Assembly (NCBI GenBank): GCA_938048445.1 | Contig: CALIVE010000063.1 | Location: 1-20,389, forward strand | DNA length: 20,389 nt | Reading direction: 5' to 3' | Source of the DNA: Minisyncoccota bacterium | Lineage (GTDB): Bacteria > Patescibacteriota > Minisyncoccia > UBA6257 > HR35 | In this document: piece after piece, positions 1 through 6,723 of the stretch | How positions within the stretch are numbered: position 1 is the stretch's first letter | Layout of the letters: the number at the start of each line of letters is the position of its first letter | The notes under the pieces: model-generated | Database searches by the model: none | The model's input: only the letters and a program-made list of their open reading frames with translations | What the model was told of the DNA's origin: nothing | Made by a program: the position numbers and the translations under genes

Positions 1-134
1 TCTTCGATTTTATGTTTTTCTGAAAGTTCCTTAAAATCATTTTCAATTGCATTTTTTCGCGATTCAAGAAATTTATTGAATGTATTTAATTCTTGTGGAT
101 ATTTTAATTCTGGTGAGAAATAGTTTTTACTCAT
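1..134 (-). CDS. Partial unidentified ORF, N-terminal 44 residues
   Basis: An ATG at 134 opens a frame that stays open to the left edge of the window, giving the first 44 residues (starts MSKNYFSPELKYPQELN). The visible part is hydrophilic and charged, helix-prone, with no signal peptide or membrane segment. I do not recognise the family from this fragment. It lies 25 bp downstream of the M19 dipeptidase stop codon on the same strand and is probably the third gene of the FolE2/dipeptidase operon. There is no Shine-Dalgarno sequence before the ATG, like most genes here. Confidence 0.6.
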   Translation of the reverse strand, partial: MSKNYFSPELKYPQELNTFNKFLESRKNAIENDFKELSEKHKIE

Positions 135-159
135 TCTTATAATATTATATTCGGAGATT

Positions 160-1110
160 TTAAATTAACTCAATAAACAATCTAAAAGCATTATCAAAAA
201 GTAGATAATTTGGCAAACGATAAGTAATTATTTTTTTATAAAAATCACAATAATTTATTAAGCCTTTATAATTATTATTAAATTTAAAACCAAAAAAATC
301 TGTCCCTAAACCTAAATTGTCTTTACATAATTTTCGAGCATATAAGAATTGTCTATACCAATAAAGAAAACTAACTTTATCTTTTTTTTGAATAGCGTAT
401 GGCAAAAATGTTAAACCAATTATACCTCCTCTTTCTTTAACAGTCTTTAAAATCTCATCATCTAAATTTTGTTCAAAGTCTACTTCTCTTTTAATACCAT
501 TATGGGAAAAAATAAATGGCTTCTTATAATATTTAACAATATCTTTAAAGGTATAAACCGAAGAATGAGCTAAATCAACAACTACTGGCAGTTTTTCTAA
601 AATTTTAATCAACCTAAGTCCATCCTTTGTTAAACCATTTTTAGAGGTCGTCTTTAAAGAAGTAGAAAATTTTGAATCAATATTCCAATTTAAACCAAAA
701 ACTCTAATACCTCTATCAATTAATTTATAGATATCATCGGGTTGATTTAAAAAATTCAAACCCTCTACTCCTAAGATTATTCCAATTTTGTTACTCTCCA
801 AAATATTTCTTAATTCTTTGTTATTTTTAATTAAACGAAAAGCATTGAACTTACTTATCCATTTTAAAAAATTATCTAATCGTTGAAAAAATTTGTTAAA
901 CTTTATCGGAAGCCATTGATTATTAACATATTCAAAAGGGAAAATATTTACTATAGCTATTTTAAGACCTGCTCTTTTAAATTGCGGTAGATCTCCATGT
1001 CTTTTAAAGTCAACCACATCTAAATTTTTGAATTTCATATTCAGAAATTCTGGATATCTAAAATAAACCTCAAGGTCGAGATGAAGATCAAAAATTTTCT
1101 TTTTAGGCAT
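160..1110 (-). CDS. Membrane-dipeptidase family (peptidase M19) metallohydrolase
   Basis: 316-aa amidohydrolase-fold protein of the renal/membrane dipeptidase family, which uses a binuclear zinc site to cleave dipeptides. All expected metal ligands are visible at family spacing: H10 and D12 in DLHLD, the bridging E116 in GVEG, H182 in DLAHSS, H203 in FSHN, and D271 in LGLGTDFFG. The distance H182 to H203 (21 residues) equals that of the mammalian enzyme. No signal peptide is seen, so it is probably cytoplasmic. Its start overlaps the end of the upstream FolE2/MptA-type gene by 8 bp, implying translational coupling. A role with that enzyme is unknown; peptide scavenging or a divergent amidohydrolase reaction are both possible. 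Family assignment is firm, substrate is not. Confidence 0.85.
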   Translation of the reverse strand: MPKKKIFDLHLDLEVYFRYPEFLNMKFKNLDVVDFKRHGDLPQFKRAGLKIAIVNIFPFEYVNNQWLPIKFNKFFQRLDNFLKWISKFNAFRLIKNNKELRNILESNKIGIILGVEGLNFLNQPDDIYKLIDRGIRVFGLNWNIDSKFSTSLKTTSKNGLTKDGLRLIKILEKLPVVVDLAHSSVYTFKDIVKYYKKPFIFSHNGIKREVDFEQNLDDEILKTVKERGGIIGLTFLPYAIQKKDKVSFLYWYRQFLYARKLCKDNLGLGTDFFGFKFNNNYKGLINYCDFYKKIITYRLPNYLLFDNAFRLFIELI

Positions 1111-2188
1111 TAATTTTTAAATTTTTAATAATATTCCCAAAACTATCTTTAATCTCTACTTTTAAATTATGGAAATGAATACTTTCATTAACCTCTACTA
1201 AAATTTCAATAAAGCTTTTGGGGTCTAATTTATTATATAAATTCTTAACAATATTTTTCACAATTTCTCGCGCTGCATCTTCGCAAAATTGTTCTTTAAT
1301 AAGAGCTTCCTTTATAAATTCGAACTCATCTTTACCACTTAATAATTCTCTTGTTATTAGAACACTTTCATCCAAGATAGAATATAGATCTACATAAGTA
1401 ATATTATCTTGAGAATTCTCAATGATCACAGTAGCCTCACCTAAATTAGTATGAGTTCCAAAGTTTATAAATGATGCTAAACGGTAAATTTCTTTATCAT
1501 CAAAGTTTAATCTTTTTAATTTATGGTAAAAATCTCTAATAGCCCATCGCTGAGGACAAGGACAAGCATTCATAAATGGAACAGATAAGCCAAGCTTATA
1601 AATTAGATTATTTGAACCCATAAGCTCAGCCTGGAAGATAACTTTTAAAAGCTCATGAGCTGGTCGCCCCGAAGAATTTTTATTAACTAACTTCTCATAA
1701 TAAAATTCTATTTCTATTTTCCCGGAATTTCTATTTTGAAGCTCAGCAGCGTATTTAAGTAAATTAGTTGCGTAGTGCTTTAAATTAAGACCTAACTCTT
1801 GAAATTGTTGCATAGCTTTTTCTATTCGTGACATATGTAAACCGCGTTGATCAGGAGGTAAATCAAAAAATATCTTAATATCTGCTTCAACTTCGATTAT
1901 TTTTTGTTGATCAAAAATATCTTTAATTTTTATTTTATGCTTTCTATTAGTAACACCAACCTTAGGTAAAGGGAAAATTACGTTTGGCTTAGCCGCTGGC
2001 ATATCAACAAAATGTTTTTCATTAATATTATCAAAGTTATGTATGTTTTTATATTTGAGTAAACACTCTTTATCTTCGGATGGTTCCTTGTTAAGGTTAT
2101 AAAATTCATTAATTTCTTGGTTTACAACTAAAAAAGGCTCGACTTTTTTATTTTTACGTATTATTCTGCTTAAAACTCTTTTTATCAT
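1103..2188 (-). CDS. folE2: GTP cyclohydrolase, FolE2/MptA family (divergent, MptA-like spacing)
   Basis: 361-aa protein of the GTP cyclohydrolase FolE2/MptA family (COG1469), which opens GTP to a dihydroneopterin phosphate, the first step to folate, pterins or 7-deazapurines. Seen: a family start MPAAKPN..KVGV at about 63-79, RGLHMSR (115-121), CPCPQ with metal-ligand candidates C209/C211, H246 in GTHTNLG, and the terminal ESIHFH (335-340). About 35 residues separate CPCPQ from the His, as in archaeal MptA; bacterial FolE2 has about 10. The usual HNQR is replaced by HTNL. The first 62 residues are an unrecognised extension; a shorter start at Met63 is possible. No Shine-Dalgarno. A promoter/hairpin leader lies upstream (2264-2436). 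The symbol is by family only; archaeal-type mptA is equally defensible. Confidence 0.82.
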   Translation of the reverse strand: MIKRVLSRIIRKNKKVEPFLVVNQEINEFYNLNKEPSEDKECLLKYKNIHNFDNINEKHFVDMPAAKPNVIFPLPKVGVTNRKHKIKIKDIFDQQKIIEVEADIKIFFDLPPDQRGLHMSRIEKAMQQFQELGLNLKHYATNLLKYAAELQNRNSGKIEIEFYYEKLVNKNSSGRPAHELLKVIFQAELMGSNNLIYKLGLSVPFMNACPCPQRWAIRDFYHKLKRLNFDDKEIYRLASFINFGTHTNLGEATVIIENSQDNITYVDLYSILDESVLITRELLSGKDEFEFIKEALIKEQFCEDAAREIVKNIVKNLYNKLDPKSFIEILVEVNESIHFHNLKVEIKDSFGNIIKNLKINA

Positions 2189-2228
2189 TAATTTTCAACG
2201 ATTTTTTAATCACGACCGCTAAAAATTA

Positions 2229-2266
2229 TTTAAAAGTAATTAAAGAGTAATTTAAAAGTAATTAAA
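2229..2266. repeat. Two 16-bp direct repeats, 22-bp period
   Basis: The 16-mer TTTAAAAGTAATTAAA occurs at 2229-2244 and again at 2251-2266, between the leader terminator and the folE2-type start codon. It may be a tandem binding site or simple AT-rich duplication. Confidence 0.5.
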
Positions 2267-2285
2267 AAGGCCGGGTTGCCCCGGC
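2264..2285 (-). terminator. Compact intrinsic terminator with GCAA tetraloop
   Basis: Read on the minus strand this is GCCGGG-GCAA-CCCGGC followed by CTTTTT: a 6-bp all-GC stem, a GNRA-type loop and a T-tract at 2268-2264. It sits after the sod gene and after the strong promoter at 2407-2436, and 76 bp before the FolE2-type start codon. It therefore ends a short transcript or attenuates the folE2 operon. Confidence 0.75.
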
Positions 2286-2347
2286 TGAAGCGATTTTTAG
2301 AAATAATATTATTTAAATTAAATCACTTCAGCCGGAGCACCTCGGCC
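2269..2347 (-). promoter_or_regulatory. Long leader hairpin overlapping the terminator
   Basis: Arms 2347-2326 and 2290-2269 can form a 22-position stem (20 pairs including one G-U; two mismatches) around a 35-nt loop. The 3' arm contains the whole compact GCAA terminator, so the two folds are mutually exclusive. The 5' arm lies inside the last third of a 24-codon mini-ORF (codons for GRGAPAE), so ribosome position could decide which fold forms. Caution: the long stem also abuts the T-tract, so it could itself terminate. The direction of any switch is not determined by sequence. Confidence 0.6.
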
Positions 2348-2392
2348 AAACAAAATAACAAACAAGATAATTGAATTTATTCTTTTATGCAT
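2318..2392 (-). CDS. Putative 24-aa leader peptide / mini-ORF
   Basis: An ATG 14 nt after the -10 box (about +8 from the predicted transcription start) opens a 24-codon ORF ending in TAA. The peptide has a basic start (MHKRIN), a hydrophobic run IILFVILF, and the tail GRGAPAEVI. Five of 24 residues are Ile. Codons 16-22 form the 5' arm of the long hairpin. It may be an attenuator leader, a tiny hydrophobic membrane peptide, or a chance ORF in a small RNA. No Shine-Dalgarno sequence. Confidence 0.4.
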   Translation of the reverse strand: MHKRINSIILFVILFGRGAPAEVI

Positions 2393-2406
2393 TATTAATT
2401 TATCTT

Positions 2407-2436
2407 ATTTTAGCATAACAAAATTTTGTTTGTCAA
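2407..2436 (-). promoter_or_regulatory. Sigma70-type promoter with 14-bp palindrome in the spacer
   Basis: Minus-strand TTGACA (2436-2431), an 18-bp spacer and TAAAAT (2412-2407) give a near-consensus promoter with a predicted start near 2400. The spacer holds a perfect 14-bp palindrome, AACAAAATTTTGTT (2417-2430), placed where a repressor would block polymerase. The -35 overlaps the stop codon of the sod gene. It drives the mini-ORF/hairpin leader and, by readthrough, the folE2-type operon. Confidence 0.7.
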
Positions 2437-3065
2437 GAGTTAACCTTATTTAGTGCTTCTAAATACCTTTCTTCTATCTTCTCCCAATTAACAACATTCC
2501 ACCAAGCTTGGATATATTCATTTCTTCGATTCTGATACTTTAGATAATAGGCGTGTTCCCAAACATCAAGCCCCATAATTGGTAAATCACCATTCATTAA
2601 AGGACTATCTTGATTAGGAAGAGAATAAACTTTTAACTCTTTTTGAGGAGTTAAAACTAACCAAGCCCAACCAGAACCAAAATGTTTAAGTGCTACTTCA
2701 GAAAATAAATTTTTAAAATTTTCAAATGAACCAAAGGTATTTTCAATAGCTTCAGCTAATTTCCCTGCTGGTTTATTGCCTCCATTTGGTTTCATAATTT
2801 CCCAAAAAAGAGAATGATTATAATGACCACCACCATTATTCCGAACTGCAATCTTTATTTCTTCAGGAAGTTGATTTAAATTTTTCAAAATTTCTTCTAA
2901 TTCTAAATTATGAAACTCAGAATATTTCTCTAAGGCAGAATTTAAATTATTAATATAGCCTTGATGATGTTTGGTATGATGAATTTCCATTGTCATTTTA
3001 TCAATACAAGGCTCCAAGGCATCATAAGGATAGGGTAAAGATGGAAGAGTGTAGGGATATTTCAT
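2433..3065 (-). CDS. sodA: Superoxide dismutase, Fe/Mn family (Mn-type signature)
   Basis: 210-aa cytoplasmic enzyme that dismutates superoxide to oxygen and hydrogen peroxide. The four metal ligands are present: H29 (MEIHHTKHH), H83 (GGGHYNHS), D166 and H170 (DVWEHAYY). Gly at 77-79 before the second ligand and Q151 in NQDSP are the pattern of Mn- rather than Fe-specific enzymes. Length is normal and there is no signal peptide. It lies 14 bp downstream of an FMN-reductase-family gene on the same strand, so the two probably form an oxidative-stress unit with tRNA-Ser further upstream. No terminator of its own is seen before the promoter that overlaps its stop codon. Family certain, metal preference inferred from sequence. 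Confidence 0.95.
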   Translation of the reverse strand: MKYPYTLPSLPYPYDALEPCIDKMTMEIHHTKHHQGYINNLNSALEKYSEFHNLELEEILKNLNQLPEEIKIAVRNNGGGHYNHSLFWEIMKPNGGNKPAGKLAEAIENTFGSFENFKNLFSEVALKHFGSGWAWLVLTPQKELKVYSLPNQDSPLMNGDLPIMGLDVWEHAYYLKYQNRRNEYIQAWWNVVNWEKIEERYLEALNKVNS

Positions 3066-3079
3066 TATTTAAATTTAAA

Positions 3080-3595
3080 TTAATCGCGACTTAATTTTTC
3101 GATGTAATATTTTAATTCATCAAATAAAATTTTAAGGAATTTTTTGTAGTCTTCTTTTTCATTTTCAAAATTTTTAACATCAGAAAAATAAACAGCATTT
3201 CTTAAAGGTATCATTGAAAGCTCTATACAAACTAATCTTAATTGTTCGACCATCCTTGATCCACCTAATTTACCAACAGAAACACCACAAATACCTACTG
3301 GCTTATGAGAATATTCTTCATAAAAGTTATCTAGTAAAAGTTTTAGTTCTCCTGGAAAAGAATGATTATATTCTGGAGAAACAATTATAAATCCCTGAGC
3401 CTTATTAAAAATCTCTGAAAGTTTATTTCTTTTTTCTTCATTCATTTCTCCAGTAAAAGGAGAGTTTAGCCAGTCTCGTGGATTAACAATAAGAGCTTCA
3501 AGTCCATAATTTTTTGCTTCTTCAAGAACAAATTCAGCAATTTTTTCAGAATTAGATCCCCTTCTTCCTGTTCCTAAAATTATAGGAATAAACAT
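3080..3595 (-). CDS. NAD(P)H-dependent FMN reductase-family flavoprotein
   Basis: 171-aa flavodoxin-fold protein of the NADPH-dependent FMN reductase family (COG0431), which carries FMN and reduces flavins, quinones or azo compounds with NAD(P)H. Seen: the FMN phosphate loop GTGRRGSNSEKIA (8-20), the isoalloxazine loop SPEYNHSFPGELKLLLD near 73-89, and GGSRMVEQLR near 111-120. Soluble, normal length. It is transcribed ahead of the superoxide dismutase (14-bp gap) and may be co-transcribed from the tRNA-Ser gene 44 bp upstream, since no convincing separate promoter is visible. Pairing with SOD suggests a role in redox defence; the real substrate cannot be told. Confidence 0.88.
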   Translation of the reverse strand: MFIPIILGTGRRGSNSEKIAEFVLEEAKNYGLEALIVNPRDWLNSPFTGEMNEEKRNKLSEIFNKAQGFIIVSPEYNHSFPGELKLLLDNFYEEYSHKPVGICGVSVGKLGGSRMVEQLRLVCIELSMIPLRNAVYFSDVKNFENEKEDYKKFLKILFDELKYYIEKLSRD

Positions 3596-3639
3596 TATGA
3601 TTAATTTTTTAATAAATTAAGACGAGTTTGTATTACAAG

Positions 3640-3722
3640 CGGAGGGGGTGGGATTCGAACCCACAAGGGCGTAAAGCCCAATGGCTTTCGAGGCCATCCC
3701 AATTCCATTCTGGCACCCCTCC
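3640..3722 (-). tRNA. tRNA-Ser(CGA)
   Basis: 83-nt cloverleaf: acceptor GGAGGGG/CCCCTCC, anticodon arm ATGGC-CTCGAAA-GCCAT with anticodon CGA, a long class II variable arm, and T arm GTGGG-TTCGAAT-CCCAC. Discriminator is G and CCA is not encoded. It lies 17 bp after the small membrane-protein gene and is probably processed from the same transcript. Decodes UCG. Confidence 0.95.
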
Positions 3723-3739
3723 TTTTAAAAAATTTTACT

Positions 3740-4045
3740 TTATTTTGCAAAAAATTCCGATAGTCTTAAAAATAAATTAGCTAAAAAATTTTTTATCTTA
3801 ATCCAAATATTAACTAAATCTATCCCAAAAATATTCTTAACTAACTCTGGGATTTTTTCAAGATCAATATTCAAAGTCTCTTTTAAAAATTGACTAAATT
3901 TAATCCAACCAAGTTTTAATGTATTGATAAAAACATCTTTATTAAAATAAGGTTTTAACCAATCCCAAAAACTTTGTGGTAACAACCCAAAAATAAATAG
4001 AATAATTAAGAATATAAAAATAAACCTTAAAATCTGGAATATCAT
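3740..4045 (-). CDS. Small single-pass membrane protein, unknown function
   Basis: 101-aa protein with one N-terminal transmembrane segment (about residues 4-22, ILRFIFIFLIILFIFGLLP). An aromatic, amphipathic helical region (WDWLKPYF and repeated hydrophobic/Lys patterns) follows. I recognise no family. Its ATG overlaps the gltX stop codon (ATGA at 4045-4042), so translation is coupled to gltX, and tRNA-Ser follows 17 bp downstream. It is the last protein gene of the tsaE-polA-kinase-gltX run. The coupling and sensible membrane topology make it likely real. Confidence 0.7.
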   Translation of the reverse strand: MIFQILRFIFIFLIILFIFGLLPQSFWDWLKPYFNKDVFINTLKLGWIKFSQFLKETLNIDLEKIPELVKNIFGIDLVNIWIKIKNFLANLFLRLSEFFAK

Positions 4046-5463
4046 TTTAACTTTTCTATTGCTTTTTCAATTAATTCAATTGTTTTCTTTTTCCCAAAAA
4101 TTAGAATAATATCTATTGGTGGCGGAGATGCTTCTAAACCTGTAACTGCAACTCTTAATGGCCAATAAGTTAAGCCTTTATCTTCATTTAATGAATCTAA
4201 AACTGTTTTTAGAAATTCATAATTAAATTTTTCTTCAGGAATATTTTCTAACGAATTTTTAATAGTTATTAAAGAATTTTTTATCTGTTCAAAAGTGTAA
4301 TCTTTCCAAATTAAAAGCTCCTTAGGATAATCTATTTCTTGATAGAAAAATTTAACAGTTGTAAAAATATCTCTTATTGTATTAGCTCTTTCTTTTCCTA
4401 ATTCTATAATTTTATAAGTATCTTCCGCGGAATAAACTTCAAGATAATTTCTCAAATCATTAAGATAAGGGTCATTCAAAATCAACTTTTCAATTTCTTG
4501 AGGAGATTTCTTTCGTAAATAAACTCGATTAAGCCAAATCAATTTTTTAGGATTAAAAGCAGAATGTCTTACCTCAACATCTTCTAATCTAAATTCTTTA
4601 ATTATCTCTTCTAAACTAACTACTTCCTTTTGTCCTAAGGGATGCCAACCTAACAAAACTAAAAAATTAACAATTGCCTCAGGTAAATATCCTTCTTGTC
4701 GATATTCTTGAATGCTTTTAGCACCATGTCTTTTTGATAATTTCCCACCACTTTCACCTAAAATCAAAGGAAGATGGGCATAAATAGGTAATTTCCAATT
4801 CATTGCTTTATAAATTAAGATTTGTTTTGGAGTATTAGGAATGTGTTCAGCTCCTCTAATTATATGAGTTATTCCTTGATAATAATCATCAACAGGAGTA
4901 GCTAAATGAAATAAGGGTTCTTCTTCTGATTTGGCAATTACAAAATCTCCTAATAAACTCAAATCATATTTAACCTCTCCTCTTAGTAAATCTTTGAATG
5001 TTAAAATTTGTTTAGGAACTTTTAATCTTATTACATAAGGAACATTTTGTGATAATTTTGTGTTTACTTCTTCTTTGGTAAGCTTAGCGCAAGTTCCATC
5101 ATATCTTGGTGGTTCACCTCGAGTAATTTGCTCTTGTCTTTTTGCTTCCAGTTCTTCTTTTGTGCAAAAACATCTGTAGGCTTTTTCTTTTTCAATTAAT
5201 TCCTCGATAACCTTACGATAAATTTCAATTCTTTCAGATTGAAATATTGGCCCTTCATCATAATTAATTCCTAACCATTTTAAGCTTTCAATAATATCTT
5301 CAACAAAGATTTCCTTTGATCTTTCTTTATCAGTGTCCTCAATTCTTAAAATGAAAAATCCTTTCTGGCTTTTAGCGAAGATATAATTAAAAAGAGCGGT
5401 CCTCGCTGAGCCTAAATGTAAATAGCCAGTTGGCGAAGGAGCAAATCTTGTTCTAATAACCAT
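4042..5463 (-). CDS. gltX: Glutamyl-tRNA synthetase
   Basis: 473-aa class I aminoacyl-tRNA synthetase that charges tRNA-Glu (and, in organisms using the amidotransferase route, often tRNA-Gln). Seen: PSPTGYLHLGS with HIGH-equivalent HLGS (16-19), C98/C100/C125 at the zinc-site positions of the E. coli enzyme, HIIRGAEH near 200-207, and the KMSKS loop KLSKR (241-245). A helical anticodon-binding domain completes a normal length. The start MVIRTRFAPSPTG is the expected one. It follows the sensor-kinase gene by 3 bp and overlaps the next gene by 4 bp. Stop codon is TGA, which argues against reassignment of TGA in this organism. No Shine-Dalgarno. Confidence 0.97.
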   Translation of the reverse strand: MVIRTRFAPSPTGYLHLGSARTALFNYIFAKSQKGFFILRIEDTDKERSKEIFVEDIIESLKWLGINYDEGPIFQSERIEIYRKVIEELIEKEKAYRCFCTKEELEAKRQEQITRGEPPRYDGTCAKLTKEEVNTKLSQNVPYVIRLKVPKQILTFKDLLRGEVKYDLSLLGDFVIAKSEEEPLFHLATPVDDYYQGITHIIRGAEHIPNTPKQILIYKAMNWKLPIYAHLPLILGESGGKLSKRHGAKSIQEYRQEGYLPEAIVNFLVLLGWHPLGQKEVVSLEEIIKEFRLEDVEVRHSAFNPKKLIWLNRVYLRKKSPQEIEKLILNDPYLNDLRNYLEVYSAEDTYKIIELGKERANTIRDIFTTVKFFYQEIDYPKELLIWKDYTFEQIKNSLITIKNSLENIPEEKFNYEFLKTVLDSLNEDKGLTYWPLRVAVTGLEASPPPIDIILIFGKKKTIELIEKAIEKLK

Positions 5464-5466
5464 TAA

Positions 5467-6723
5467 TTAAATTATAAGTTCTTTTTGGGTTGGAAGTTCA
5501 ATTGTTATTTTTGTCCCTTCATCTTTCTTAGATTCAATAGCAATTTCACCTTTATGAATTTTTATTAAATTTTTTGATAAATAAAGACCTAAACCTGTAC
5601 CTGTAGGGTGAATTTCTCGAGCAATTGGAGAACGGTAGTATTTTTCAAACAAATGTTTTAAATCTTTTTCAGAAAATCCTATACCTGTATCTTGAATCGT
5701 AATTTTAACATATGGTCTGTCCTTTAATTTTTCAACATTGATATTTATTTCTCCATTTTCTTTATTGTAAATAACAGCATTTTCTATTAAAGGATAAAGA
5801 GCTAAAAAGATTACTCTATTATCGAAATAAAATTTTTTAGCTTCTTCATCAAGAACAATTTTTACATTTAGATTTTTGTTATGAATTTCCACCTCTAACA
5901 AATCCAAGGAGGATTTTAAAATTTCTTCAATATCATTTTCCTCAATTGATAACCTAAACTTACCTGATTCAATTCGATTTAACCAAATCACTGATTCAGC
6001 AAGAATTATTGCTTTAGAAATTGTTCGGAAAAGAATATTTACTATATTTTTACTATCCCCAACAATATTTTTATCCTGCAGGAGAATTTCGAGCCCCCAT
6101 TTGAGTTGATTCAAAGGAGTTCTCAAATGATGGGCAAGTAAATTTAAAAATTCACTTTTTTCTTTTATTTCTTTAGCAAAAACAGTTTTGTCAATAACTA
6201 TTTTAATATTAAAAAAATCTGGACCAATCTTTAATTTTGAAGAAATTAAATCAAAAATCAGCTCATCTCTAAAGTTTACTTCAACAATTTCAACATCATT
6301 TTTTTCTTTTATCTTAACTGAATTTGCAATTAAAACTGGAAAGAAAATTAAAGATAAATTTTGGTAAATTGGATTATTTAAAATCCAAGTACCTATTTGA
6401 AGATTTAAAAGGTTTTCTTTAGAAAGATTAGTAAATTGCTCAAAGGGTTTATTGAAATAAACTAATTTCATATTGACATCATATAAGCAGATAGGAGTAT
6501 TGATTAAATTCAAAAATTCTTCCATTTGCTCAAATATACTTTCTTTTTTCTCTAACCTTGCAACTCTTTCAGAATAATACCATAGAATAATTAACCCTAT
6601 GCTTATAATAAGTATCAAAAAAATAACCAGTTTGACCTGGTTAAACTCTTGTAAAAATAAGCCAACAATACTTACTAAAAAAATTATTAAAATTGCCCCA
6701 GTTATTAAATTTTTAAATGTCAT
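5467..6723 (-). CDS. Membrane sensor histidine kinase with PAS-like domain
   Basis: 418-aa two-component sensor kinase. Two transmembrane helices (about 7-24 and 31-50) with almost no loop between them are followed by a PAS-like region (about 63-180). The dimerisation/phosphoacceptor domain has H198 in LAHHLRTPLN. The ATPase domain has N-box N315 (LIENAVIYN), DTGIG (345-349), LFEKYYRS and GTGLGL (375-380). With no extracellular domain it should sense a membrane or cytoplasmic signal. No response regulator is encoded nearby, so it is an orphan kinase. Its start overlaps the polA stop by 4 bp (ATGA) and gltX follows after 3 bp, an odd place for a sensor. The HHLRTPL box is a common variant in Patescibacteria kinases. 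Confidence 0.92.
   Translation of the reverse strand: MTFKNLITGAILIIFLVSIVGLFLQEFNQVKLVIFLILIISIGLIILWYYSERVARLEKKESIFEQMEEFLNLINTPICLYDVNMKLVYFNKPFEQFTNLSKENLLNLQIGTWILNNPIYQNLSLIFFPVLIANSVKIKEKNDVEIVEVNFRDELIFDLISSKLKIGPDFFNIKIVIDKTVFAKEIKEKSEFLNLLAHHLRTPLNQLKWGLEILLQDKNIVGDSKNIVNILFRTISKAIILAESVIWLNRIESGKFRLSIEENDIEEILKSSLDLLEVEIHNKNLNVKIVLDEEAKKFYFDNRVIFLALYPLIENAVIYNKENGEININVEKLKDRPYVKITIQDTGIGFSEKDLKHLFEKYYRSPIAREIHPTGTGLGLYLSKNLIKIHKGEIAIESKKDEGTKITIELPTQKELII

Noticed and set aside
2269-2347. Hairpin as a REP-like or miniature mobile element
   Set aside because: No terminal direct repeats, no second copy in the window, and its T-tract and promoter context fit transcription control better.
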